Below are positions 31,095 through 39,216 of a stretch of 64,000 nt of DNA, one piece after another. The notes below the pieces were generated by a model. That model saw only the letters and a program-made list of their open reading frames with translations. It had not been told where the DNA came from and did no database searches. Where the stretch lies: positions 4,585,850 through 4,649,849 of the forward strand of contig CP050848.1 of the NCBI GenBank assembly GCA_014873095.1. Direction: 5' to 3'. A program made the position numbers and the translations under genes. Numbering within the stretch: position 1 is the first letter of the stretch; every line of letters begins with the position of its first letter. Origin of the DNA: Planctomycetales bacterium ZRK34 (GTDB lineage: Bacteria; Planctomycetota; Phycisphaerae; Phycisphaerales; Zrk34).

Positions 31095-34000
31095 ATGGCG
31101 ATGAAACACGACTGGATCAAGCAGATTGTCGAGCACGAGTCGATCAGCCGACTCGCCGGGCTCACCGAGCCGGGCAAGCGTCTCGTGGCTGAAGGGGCAT
31201 GGGGATCATCGGCGCATCTGACGGCAGGGGCGATCGCGCAGCGCAGCGGGCGATGCGTGCTGCTGGTCGTGGCGCACCTGGATGAGGCGGACGAGGCGGT
31301 CGAGGATTTAGGACTCTTCGAGGGCCTGGAAGCGGTGGCTTTTCCGGCGCTGGAGGTGTTGCCGGGCGAGTCGAACGTCAGCCTGGAACTGCTGGCGGAT
31401 CGACTGGCGGTGGTGACGCGGCTTGCTCGGGGGGATCAACCGGCGGTGCTGGTGGCGCCGGTGCAGGCGCTGATGCAGGCGGTGCCGACCGATGAGGCGA
31501 TGGGCACGATGGTGTTGGAACTGGCGCGTGGCGGGACGCAGGATCCGCAGGCGTTGACGCACTGGCTGGTTGAAGCGGGGTATCGGCGCGTCGATGTGAT
31601 CGAAGAGCCGGGCGACTTCGCCATGCGCGGCGGGATCATCGATGTGTATCCGCCGGGCGCGTCGCCGGCTGTGCGACTGGACTTTTTCGGTGATCAGATC
31701 GATGAGATCGCGGAGATCGATGTCGACTCGATGGGCTCGGACCGCAAGATCGACCGCGTGCGGCTGATTGGCGCTTCGGTGGCGAAGATTCAGGCTGAGC
31801 AGCGCACGACGAATCTGTGGTCGCTGCTGCGCGATGACACGATCGTGGTCGAACACGAACGCCTCGAAATCGACGAGCAGGCACGCGGGTACTACGAGCG
31901 GCTGACCGATCCGACGGGCATCTACGCCCCCGGCACATTGAACATAGCGCTGTCGAAACTGTCGGTCATCGAGATCAATCAGTACGGCGGGGCGGGGATG
32001 GGACATGAACGCGTTGCGCTGCCGGTCAGCCCGCTGGTGAATTTCCCGGAGGAAGGGAGCAAGGCGGTCGCGGAACTCATCGAACTGGCCCGGGAGCATC
32101 GGGTGGTGGTGCTGGCGCAACGCACAGCCGAGCGCGAGCGACTGTTGGAGTTGATTCAGCAGCAGGGCGATGGCGCGGGAATCGACGTGGAAGTGGGGTA
32201 TCTGTTTCGGGGATTTACATGGGGGGATGAGCAGTCTGCTGCAAGCGGCGGCGCTCAACGTGTGGTGATCGTGCCGCACCAGGAGATGTTTCACCGGTAC
32301 GGGATGCGGCGGCGGATTCGGAAGATCAGCGCCTCGCGGGCAGTCGATGCCTTTTTGGATATTGAGCCGAACGATTACGTGGTGCACCAGCAACACGGGA
32401 TCGCGCGGTTCAAAGGCATGCGGCTGATGAAACGCTCCGGCGCCACCGGGCAGGGGGGCGGCAAGGAAGAATATCTGACGCTCGAGTTTGCGGATCGGGC
32501 GCTGCTGCATGTGCCGGCTTCGCAGATTGAGTTGGTTCACAAGTACATCGGCGGATTTGCGGGGCGCCCGCCGCTGTCGAAGCTGGGTTCGAAGAAGTGG
32601 TCGAAGCAGAAGGAACAGGTCGCCGAGGCGGTGCGCGACCTTGCGGCGGAACTGTTGCGGGTGCAGGCGGCGCGGCAGGCGTCACCGGGCATCGCCTACG
32701 GCCCGCCGACGGCGTGGATGAAACAGTTCGAGGCGGAGTTTCCCTACCAGGAGACCGACGATCAGCTCGTGGCGATCGCATCCATTCACAAAGACATGGC
32801 CGAGTCCAAACCGATGGATCGGCTGATCTGCGGCGACGTGGGCTACGGCAAAACGGAGGTCGCCATGCGGGCGGCGTTTCGGGCGGTCGAGGCGGGCAAA
32901 CAGGTGGCGGTGCTCTGCCCGACGACGGTGCTCAGCGAACAGCACGAGCGGACATTCCGCGAACGCATGGCGGACTACCCCGTGTGCATCGAATCGCTGA
33001 ACCGCTTCAAAAACGCCCAGCAGGTACGCGGCACCTTGCAGGGCTTGTCAGAAGGCACGGTCGACATCGTGATCGGTACGCATCGCCTGCTCAGTGACGA
33101 CATCTATTTCAAAGATCTGGGGCTGGTGATTGTCGACGAGGAGCAGCGCTTCGGGGTTGAACACAAATCGAAGCTGATGCGCTTTCGTGTGACGGTGGAT
33201 GTTTTGACGCTGTCGGCAACGCCAATCCCACGCACGCTACACATGGCGATGTTGGGGCTGCGTGATATTTCGAGCCTGAGCACGCCGCCGGCGGATCGTC
33301 GCGCGGTGGTGACGGAAGTGGCGCCGTACGACACGCGACGGATTCGCAACGCGATCGTGCGCGAGTTGAACCGTGGCGGGCAGTGTTTTTTCGTGCACAA
33401 TCGCGTCGGGAGCATTCACGCTGTGGCGGCGGAGATTCAGACGCTTGTGCCGGAAGCGAAGCTGGCGGTTGGTCATGGGCAGATGCACGGGCACGAGCTT
33501 GAAGAGGTGATGCTGAGGTTTGTGCGCGGCGAGGTCGACGTGCTGGTGTGCACCACGATCATCGAGTCGGGTATCGACATTCCGACGGCGAACACGATGT
33601 TCATCGCCGACGCCGATCGCTTCGGCCTGGCGGAACTGCATCAGCTTCGGGGGCGCGTCGGACGGTACAAACATCGGGCATATTGCTACATGATGCTGCC
33701 GAAGAATCGACCGCTCAGCGAGATCGCCACACGACGGCTCAACGCCATCGAAGAGTTTTCAATGCTCGGGGCGGGGTTCAAGATCGCGATGCGCGACATG
33801 GAGATTCGCGGCGTGGGCAATCTGCTGGGCCCGCAGCAGTCGGGGCACATCGCGGCGGTGGGCTACGAGATGTATTGCAAATTACTGGAGCAGGCGACCG
33901 CCGACCTGCAGCATCATCGTGTGCGCGAGCCGGTGCTGACTCACCTGGACCTGGGCCTGGCGGGCAACCTGCCGCGCACTTACATTCCGTCGGATAAGCA

Positions 34001-34427
34001 CCGCATGCAGGCATATCGGCGGATCAGCCGGTCGCCAGACTTGAAGACGCTGGCGGCCGTTGAGGCGGATCTGCAGAACGCCTACGGCGAACTGCCACCG
34101 GCGGCGCGGATGCTGGTCGACCTGGCGGAGATTCGCGTGGCGTTGAGCCAGTTGAATGTCGAGGCGCTGAAGCGTGATGACGACGACCTGGTGTTCACCA
34201 CGAAAGCTGTCGCGGCGCTGTCGCCGATGCTGTCGGTGGCGCGCGGCAGCGTGCGTCTGGTCGACACCCCCGAGCCGGACCACCCCGGCACGGTGTATTA
34301 CCGGCCGCCGGCGAGCTATCTGAAAGAAGCATCGACACTGCTGGCTGTGTTGCAGCGGCTGCTGGTGGAGCCTGTGCGTGAAGCGACTGATCAGCCGGCC
34401 CAAAACACCTCTGAAAGTGTTGCGTAA
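31095..34427 (+). CDS. mfd: transcription-repair coupling factor Mfd
   Basis: 1110-aa DNA translocase that removes RNA polymerase stalled at DNA lesions and recruits UvrA. Domains in order: UvrB-like N-terminal domain (residues about 20-350, including GDFAMRGGIIDVYPPG); CarD-like RNA-polymerase-interacting domain (DYVVHQQHGIARFKGM to about 490); RecG-like helicase with Walker A GDVGYGKTE near residue 580, the VDEEQRFG box near 680 and SATPIPRTLHMAM; second RecA domain (TTIIESGIDIPTANTM, ELHQLRGRVGR); C-terminal TRCF domain. Length is normal for the family. No ribosome site is evident; start chosen as the first ATG after the REP-like element. Confidence 0.96.
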   Translation: MAMKHDWIKQIVEHESISRLAGLTEPGKRLVAEGAWGSSAHLTAGAIAQRSGRCVLLVVAHLDEADEAVEDLGLFEGLEAVAFPALEVLPGESNVSLELLADRLAVVTRLARGDQPAVLVAPVQALMQAVPTDEAMGTMVLELARGGTQDPQALTHWLVEAGYRRVDVIEEPGDFAMRGGIIDVYPPGASPAVRLDFFGDQIDEIAEIDVDSMGSDRKIDRVRLIGASVAKIQAEQRTTNLWSLLRDDTIVVEHERLEIDEQARGYYERLTDPTGIYAPGTLNIALSKLSVIEINQYGGAGMGHERVALPVSPLVNFPEEGSKAVAELIELAREHRVVVLAQRTAERERLLELIQQQGDGAGIDVEVGYLFRGFTWGDEQSAASGGAQRVVIVPHQEMFHRYGMRRRIRKISASRAVDAFLDIEPNDYVVHQQHGIARFKGMRLMKRSGATGQGGGKEEYLTLEFADRALLHVPASQIELVHKYIGGFAGRPPLSKLGSKKWSKQKEQVAEAVRDLAAELLRVQAARQASPGIAYGPPTAWMKQFEAEFPYQETDDQLVAIASIHKDMAESKPMDRLICGDVGYGKTEVAMRAAFRAVEAGKQVAVLCPTTVLSEQHERTFRERMADYPVCIESLNRFKNAQQVRGTLQGLSEGTVDIVIGTHRLLSDDIYFKDLGLVIVDEEQRFGVEHKSKLMRFRVTVDVLTLSATPIPRTLHMAMLGLRDISSLSTPPADRRAVVTEVAPYDTRRIRNAIVRELNRGGQCFFVHNRVGSIHAVAAEIQTLVPEAKLAVGHGQMHGHELEEVMLRFVRGEVDVLVCTTIIESGIDIPTANTMFIADADRFGLAELHQLRGRVGRYKHRAYCYMMLPKNRPLSEIATRRLNAIEEFSMLGAGFKIAMRDMEIRGVGNLLGPQQSGHIAAVGYEMYCKLLEQATADLQHHRVREPVLTHLDLGLAGNLPRTYIPSDKHRMQAYRRISRSPDLKTLAAVEADLQNAYGELPPAARMLVDLAEIRVALSQLNVEALKRDDDDLVFTTKAVAALSPMLSVARGSVRLVDTPEPDHPGTVYYRPPASYLKEASTLLAVLQRLLVEPVREATDQPAQNTSESVA

Positions 34428-34674
34428 ACTCGACATTGTCGTATGGACGCGACGCGCGCGAACATCAACCGTTACAACCGATACAGGCGGACGACCCGTA
34501 TCTGCGGGGTTGTTGTGTCGTTAACTGATGATATATCCGTGTGATGCAGCTTCTGGCCGGTGGTGTTGTTTTTTTGGCACGTGTTGTTTTCCCGCTCGCG
34601 GCATGGCGTTCGTTCAACGTCTGTTGCGATTCGGAAACTATCACGCCGCTGGTGCGGCCGAAGGAGCTGTCTCC

Positions 34675-35568
34675 ATGAACGATTGCATGATCAAACACAT
34701 TGAACGTCACGGCTGGTTCCGCAAGACCGGCCGCTGGATCTGCGGACTGGCCCTGGGCGCCGCGCTGTTCACCGGCGCGACGGCCGCGGAAGCCGGTACC
34801 GTCTACTCGGTCTACAACCATGCCGACGGCAACGCCATCGTCGGTGAAGACGTCGACGGCACCGGCTACGTGCTGCGACTGGACATGGGCCTTCAGAAGC
34901 ACACCTTCAACGCCAACACGACCGGCGATCTGACGCTGACCGTCGATTCGGCGAACAACGTGCTCATTCTCGACGGCTATGTCTCGCACAACCAGTCCGG
35001 CACCAACACCACTGCCGCGGATGCCAATGACGATGTGTATCTGCTGCATGCGGTGTTCAGCTCGCCGAGCATGACGGACGCCACGCCCGATGATCTGTGG
35101 TTCGGCTCCAACGATTCGAACACGGTCTATGGCGAGGTGCTCGACGACCTTCTGGCCGACGCGACGCCCTATGCCGACGGTCAGACCGCTTCGATTTACA
35201 GCACTTCGGCGACCCGTTTGAGCTTTTTCCTCGTTGAATTGACGCTGACGCCGGACTCGGCCAATCAGTCTCTCGGCAAGACCTTCCCGCAGAACCGCCT
35301 GGTGTGGGATGAGTTTCCGAACGATGCGTCCAAGCCGCTGCTGATCGAGTACGACTACCGCATGGCCGGCGCCGGCGCGCTCGGCGGAACCGGTGGCATC
35401 GAAACTGACGATACCGGGCTTCGCTACGGCGCCAGCGAACTGCTGTTTACCCTGTTTCCGCAGGAAGACCCGCTGCTGCCCCCGACGACCGTGATTCCGA
35501 CGCCTGCGGCTCTGCCGATGGGCCTGATCGGACTGGCGATGTTCAGCGTCGCCCGCCGTCGCGGCTGA
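34675..35568 (+). CDS. PEP-CTERM-type exported surface protein
   Basis: 297 aa. The ATG at 34675 has AAGGAG 8 nt upstream and gives a long N-terminal region with a signal peptide (WICGLALGAALFTGATAAEA). The mature part is strand-rich and acidic with no recognised catalytic motif (LDMGLQKHTFNANTTGDLTL, LLIEYDYRMAGAG). The end is PTPAALPMGLIGLAMFSVARRRG: a PxPA motif, a hydrophobic helix and a basic tail, i.e. a PEP-CTERM-like sorting signal recognised by an exosortase. Terminator follows. The 5' region (34428-34674) has a T7 tract at about 34567 and no gene. Confidence 0.8.
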   Translation: MNDCMIKHIERHGWFRKTGRWICGLALGAALFTGATAAEAGTVYSVYNHADGNAIVGEDVDGTGYVLRLDMGLQKHTFNANTTGDLTLTVDSANNVLILDGYVSHNQSGTNTTAADANDDVYLLHAVFSSPSMTDATPDDLWFGSNDSNTVYGEVLDDLLADATPYADGQTASIYSTSATRLSFFLVELTLTPDSANQSLGKTFPQNRLVWDEFPNDASKPLLIEYDYRMAGAGALGGTGGIETDDTGLRYGASELLFTLFPQEDPLLPPTTVIPTPAALPMGLIGLAMFSVARRRG

Positions 35569-35620
35569 CCCAAGCCCCTGGACCGCGGTCCGTCGCCTGG
35601 TGGCGGGCCGCGGTGACTCA

Positions 35621-35655
35621 CCCGGAGCGCGCCGGAGGGAGCGCTTCGGGCTTTT
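35621..35655 (+). terminator. intrinsic terminator after the PEP-CTERM gene
   Basis: CCCGGAGCGC pairs with GCGCTTCGGG (one G-T pair), loop of 10, followed by CTTTT. The remaining 35656-35918 stretch is a 5' region with two hairpins (35775-35792 and 35863-35886) and no gene. Confidence 0.8.
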
Positions 35656-35862
35656 GAATCAGATCAACAGGCGCCGGGCACGTTGATCGACCGCAACAGA
35701 CGGCATGTCAAGGGTGTGAAACGCAGCCACATCCTGCCGCAGCCGTCATCACCGATACAACCGGACCGCCGTTTTCAGCGTGCTAACGCTGATTTAAAGG
35801 ATTCTCCCACAACGACGCGGTTTGGCACGGGGTTCGTTTTACATCACGCAGAACACACACAC

Positions 35863-35886
35863 GCCGCCGAACGATCAGTCGGCGGC
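35863..35886 (+). promoter_or_regulatory. hairpin in the 5' UTR of the second PEP-CTERM gene
   Basis: GCCGCCGA and TCGGCGGC form a perfect 8-bp stem with an 8-nt loop, ending 32 nt before the ATG and just upstream of the AGGAAAAGGA ribosome-site region. It could stabilise the mRNA or gate translation; no regulator is visible. Confidence 0.4.
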
Positions 35887-35918
35887 ACAAACTTCCTCCA
35901 GGAAAAGGATGATTCAAG

Positions 35919-36821
35919 ATGATTCGGAATTTCATGATCGCGGTAGGGATGAGCATGCTGATGGGTTCGATGGCTTCGGCCGGCATTGTGCTCAACGGGG
36001 CTGGACAGGTCGCCGGTTGGTCGGTGACGCCGTTCAGCCAGACCAATCAGGTGTCGTCCGTCACCTCCGACGGGTTTTACACGATCGCCGACGACTACGC
36101 TCCGGTGAACTACCCGCACGGCGTCGGCTATCAGCCCAGCCCCGGCGGCAGCACCGGCGAACTGTTCGACCTCGAAGAAATGCACGTTCGTCGTGACGAC
36201 AACACGCTGCAGGTGCTCGTGGTCCTCGGCGGCGCCAACAACACCAGCCTCACCGCCAACTCCTACTCACACAACACCTACTACCTCGGTGATCTTTTCG
36301 TCACCCTCAACGGCGTCGAGTTCGGCATCGTCACCGACACCAACTCGCAGGGTCTGACCGTCGGCGACATCTACCGCATCGACGATCGCAACACCGACAC
36401 CCGTGACCTGCAGAACGTCGGCGGCAGCTACTACAACGACACCCATCAGGTCACCAGCGACCTGGGTCCCGGCACCCAGCGTGTGCGTGACTGGGCCGCT
36501 CCCTGGGCCGTCGACGACGACATCGACATGGCGCAGCTCGTCGGTTCCGCCACGCTCGACTTCGCCACCTTCGACTACGCCGGTGAGCAGAACACCGTCC
36601 TGATCGAATACACCATCGACCTGGATTCGCTGCTCGGCAGCTTCTCCGGCCTGAACGTGGCGGTGCACCAGGCTTGGGGCTGCGGCAACGACATCATCGA
36701 AGCTTCCGGCAGCTACCCGCCGAAGACGGTGACCGTCCCCACGCCCGCCGCGGCGAACATGGGCCTCGTCGGTCTGGGCCTGGCCCTGCTGGCTCAGCGC
36801 AAACTGTACCGCCGCTCGTAA
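35919..36821 (+). CDS. PEP-CTERM-type exported surface protein
   Basis: 300 aa with signal peptide MIRNFMIAVGMSMLMGSMASA and a C-terminal sorting tail (VPTPAAANMGLVGLGLALLA, then QRKLYRRS). The mature domain is strand-rich; it contains HNTYYLGDLFVTLNG and GIVTDTNSQGLTVGDIYRI, a pattern seen in secreted beta-sandwich proteins of unknown role. No enzyme motif. Ribosome site GGAAAAGGA upstream. A strong terminator follows. It is not coupled to the PEP-CTERM gene before it (terminator between them). Confidence 0.8.
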   Translation: MIRNFMIAVGMSMLMGSMASAGIVLNGAGQVAGWSVTPFSQTNQVSSVTSDGFYTIADDYAPVNYPHGVGYQPSPGGSTGELFDLEEMHVRRDDNTLQVLVVLGGANNTSLTANSYSHNTYYLGDLFVTLNGVEFGIVTDTNSQGLTVGDIYRIDDRNTDTRDLQNVGGSYYNDTHQVTSDLGPGTQRVRDWAAPWAVDDDIDMAQLVGSATLDFATFDYAGEQNTVLIEYTIDLDSLLGSFSGLNVAVHQAWGCGNDIIEASGSYPPKTVTVPTPAAANMGLVGLGLALLAQRKLYRRS

Positions 36822-36861
36822 CAACTGAATATCGAACTACGGCCGGATCCAGGCTGTTCGG

Positions 36862-36904
36862 ACCCCGAAGCGATCTGAGGAGAACGCTTCGGGGTCTTTT
36901 TTTT
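36862..36904. terminator. strong intrinsic terminator
   Basis: ACCCCGAAGCG and CGCTTCGGGGT form a perfect 11-bp stem with a 12-nt loop, followed by an eight-T tract on the plus strand. It ends the PEP-CTERM transcript and lies 9 bp from the end of convergent apt. Confidence 0.95.
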
Positions 36905-36913
36905 GATGTGACT

Positions 36914-37432
36914 TCAGTAGGTCAGCACCGCGTGCAACTTCTCGTCGTAGGGTTTGATCGCTTCGCGGCCGGGCAGGAAGCTCAGCTCGATCAACACGGT
37001 GACAGCGACAAGGTTGGCGCCGAGTTTTTCGACGAGATCGCAACAGGCTTTCATGGTGCCGCCGGTCGCCAGCAGGTCGTCCGCCAGCAGGACGCGCTGC
37101 CCGGGCTCGATGGCGTCCTGGTGGATGTGCAGCTCGTCGGTGCCGTACTCCAGGCCGTAGGCGATGCGGTGGGTTCTCCACGGCAGCTTCTTCGGCTTGC
37201 GGATCGGAACAAACCCGGCGTTCAGCGCCTGGGCCAGCGCCGTGCCGAAGATGAACCCGCGTGACTCGGCCCCGGCCACCACGTCGATGTCCGCCTCGCG
37301 AAACGGGTTGACCATCTGCTCCACGGCCCACGCCAGCGAGGCGGCGTCTTTGAGCAGGGGGGTGATGTCTTTGAAGACGACGCCTGGCTTGGGCCAGTCG
37401 GGAATATCACGAATGTATTGACGCAGATCCAT
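36914..37432 (-). CDS. apt: adenine phosphoribosyltransferase
   Basis: Salvages adenine with PRPP to give AMP in the cytoplasm. 172 aa, the usual length. The type I PRPP loop is VLLADDLLATGGTMKA; the N-terminus DIPDWPKPGVVFKDITPLL and the flap-region GAESRGFIFG are the family's other signatures. GGAG lies 9 nt before the ATG. Divergent from groES with 80 bp between the starts. Confidence 0.95.
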   Translation of the reverse strand: MDLRQYIRDIPDWPKPGVVFKDITPLLKDAASLAWAVEQMVNPFREADIDVVAGAESRGFIFGTALAQALNAGFVPIRKPKKLPWRTHRIAYGLEYGTDELHIHQDAIEPGQRVLLADDLLATGGTMKACCDLVEKLGANLVAVTVLIELSFLPGREAIKPYDEKLHAVLTY

Positions 37433-37497
37433 GCAAGGGCTCCGAGACTCGGGTGAAACGACATAGGCGACCGCATGCGGGCCGACCCAACTTGTAC

Positions 37498-37503
37498 TAT
37501 AAT
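37498..37503 (+). promoter_or_regulatory. -10 box (TATAAT) of the groES gene
   Basis: TATAAT lies 9 nt before the ATG at 37513. Transcription would start about 3 nt before the codon, leaving no room for a Shine-Dalgarno site. No -35 match seen. Confidence 0.5.
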
Positions 37504-37512
37504 TGCCCCACT

Positions 37513-37833
37513 ATGAGCAACACGCGCAACAAAACCCAACCCCTGGAGACCGTCGAGCCGATCGGCGCTCGTGTGCTTATCCGCAAGGACGAGGACAAGA
37601 AGCAGACCAAGTCCGGCATCCACCTGCCCGACAAAATCGAGATTCCGACCCTCACCGGTCGCGTCGTCTCGATCAGCGCCCAGGTCGAAAACGACGTCGA
37701 TTATCCCATCGCCCAGTACGATCGCGTCCTGTTCAACCCCAAGGAAGCGATTCCGGTCGATTTCGAAGGCGACAATCGCCTGTTCGTCGTCCCCGTCGAA
37801 AACATCGTCGCCGTCTTCCGCAAGGCTGAATAA
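37513..37833 (+). CDS. groES: GroES-type co-chaperonin without adjacent groEL
   Basis: 106-aa Cpn10 family protein: VEPIGARVLIRKDEDKKQTKSG (conserved first strand and mobile loop), then VVSISAQVENDVDYPIAQYD, then the C-terminal NRLFVVPVENIVAVFRK strand. The mobile loop TKSGIHLPD is somewhat divergent from the classical IVLP-type loop that docks onto GroEL. No groEL follows; aroA does. Planctomycetes often have several dispersed groES copies, so this may be a specialised paralogue. The start at 37513 is the first ATG after the -10 box. Confidence 0.88.
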   Translation: MSNTRNKTQPLETVEPIGARVLIRKDEDKKQTKSGIHLPDKIEIPTLTGRVVSISAQVENDVDYPIAQYDRVLFNPKEAIPVDFEGDNRLFVVPVENIVAVFRKAE

Positions 37834-37896
37834 TCCCCGGACCGCCCCGTTTAGCCGCGAGCCACAGGCGAGCGCGATTCCCACCCAGAACCCACG

Positions 37897-39210
37897 ATGC
37901 CCGACCAGCAACCCATCACGCCCGTCGATCGGTTTGAATTGACGATCGACGATCTGCCCGGCTCCAAGAGCCTGACCAACCGCGCGCTGCTGTTGGCCGC
38001 CCTGGCGCGCGGCGTCAGCGAATTGACCAACGTCCTGTTCGCCGACGATACCCGCGTGATGATGGCCGCCCTCGGCAAGCTCGGGTTTCAGCTACAGGTC
38101 GATGAGCCCAAGCGTTCGGTCGTCGTGCACGGTCTCGGTGGGAAAATACCTGCCAAAGACGCCGAGTTGATTCTCGGCAACGCCGGCACCGCCATGCGGT
38201 TCCTTACGGCCGCCTGCTGCCTCGGCCACGGAACCTACACGCTCGATGGCATCCCCCGCATGCGCCAGCGCCCCATCGGCCAACTCGTCGATCCGCTGCG
38301 CAGCCTCGGTGCGAAGATCGACTACCTCGGCGAGGATGGCTTTCCGCCGCTGGAGATTCACGCCGACGGGCTTGCCGGCGATGGCGGCAGCGTGCACATG
38401 TCGCCGACGACGTCCAGCCAGTTCGTCTCGGCGCTGATGCAGATCGCTCCGTGTTGTTTGCGCGACATCGAGTTGGTCTTCGACGATCGCCCGGTGAGCA
38501 TTCCGTACATCGAAATGACCGCGAAGCTGATGGAGTTGTTCGGTGCCGAGACCGACTGCGATCGTGATTGGACCCGCGTGTCGGTACCCGGGTCGCAGAC
38601 CTACGAGGCGATGGACTACCGCATCGAGCCCGACGCTTCCAATGCCAGCTATTTCCTGGCGGCCGCTGCGATCACCCCCATGAGCGCCGTGCGCATCACC
38701 GGGCTCGGTCGCGGCAGCGTGCAGGGCGATGCCGCATTTGCGCATGTGCTCAGTCGCATGGGCGTCACCGTCGAGCAGCGCGATGCGCAGACCTGGCTCA
38801 AGGGCCCGCGCAGTCTCCGCAACATCGACATCGACCTGAACGCCATGCCGGACATGGCCCAGACGCTGGCGATCGTGACGCTCTTTGCCGAAGGCCCCTC
38901 GGTGATCCGCAACATCGGCAATCTCCGCGTCAAGGAGACCGACCGCCTGGCTGCGTTGCACGCCGAACTGACCAAGCTCGGCGCGACCGTCCGCATCGAT
39001 GGCGATGATTTGCATATCACTCCGCCGCCGGGCGGTCAGCTCACGCCCGCCGCCATCGACACCTACGACGACCACCGCATGGCGATGGCGTTTGCCGTCG
39101 CCGGCCTGCGATCGCCGGGCGTCGTCATCAACGACCCAGCCTGTGTGAACAAAACGTTCCCTGAATATTTCGACTACCTCAAGCGCTTAAGCTCAGCGTC
39201 TGCCGTCTGA
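37897..39210 (+). CDS. aroA: 3-phosphoshikimate 1-carboxyvinyltransferase (EPSP synthase)
   Basis: Joins PEP to shikimate-3-phosphate in aromatic amino acid synthesis. 437 aa. Motifs in order: PGSKSLTNRALLLAALA (substrate-binding start), LGNAGTAMRFLTA, RMRQRPIGQLVDPLRSLGA, SSQFVSALMQIAP, LRVKETDRLAAL and the late YDDHRMAMAFAVAGLR. All expected regions are present, so the gene is intact. It lies 63 bp after groES, with a GTTTAGCCGCGAG sequence (37849) resembling the REP-like repeats between them, and 6 bp before the ABC exporter. Confidence 0.95.
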   Translation: MPDQQPITPVDRFELTIDDLPGSKSLTNRALLLAALARGVSELTNVLFADDTRVMMAALGKLGFQLQVDEPKRSVVVHGLGGKIPAKDAELILGNAGTAMRFLTAACCLGHGTYTLDGIPRMRQRPIGQLVDPLRSLGAKIDYLGEDGFPPLEIHADGLAGDGGSVHMSPTTSSQFVSALMQIAPCCLRDIELVFDDRPVSIPYIEMTAKLMELFGAETDCDRDWTRVSVPGSQTYEAMDYRIEPDASNASYFLAAAAITPMSAVRITGLGRGSVQGDAAFAHVLSRMGVTVEQRDAQTWLKGPRSLRNIDIDLNAMPDMAQTLAIVTLFAEGPSVIRNIGNLRVKETDRLAALHAELTKLGATVRIDGDDLHITPPPGGQLTPAAIDTYDDHRMAMAFAVAGLRSPGVVINDPACVNKTFPEYFDYLKRLSSASAV

Positions 39211-39216
39211 TTCCGT

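Noticed and set aside
31308..32540. 410-codon minus-strand frame opposite mfd
   Set aside because: Antisense to a complete Mfd; His/Arg-rich product typical of shadows.
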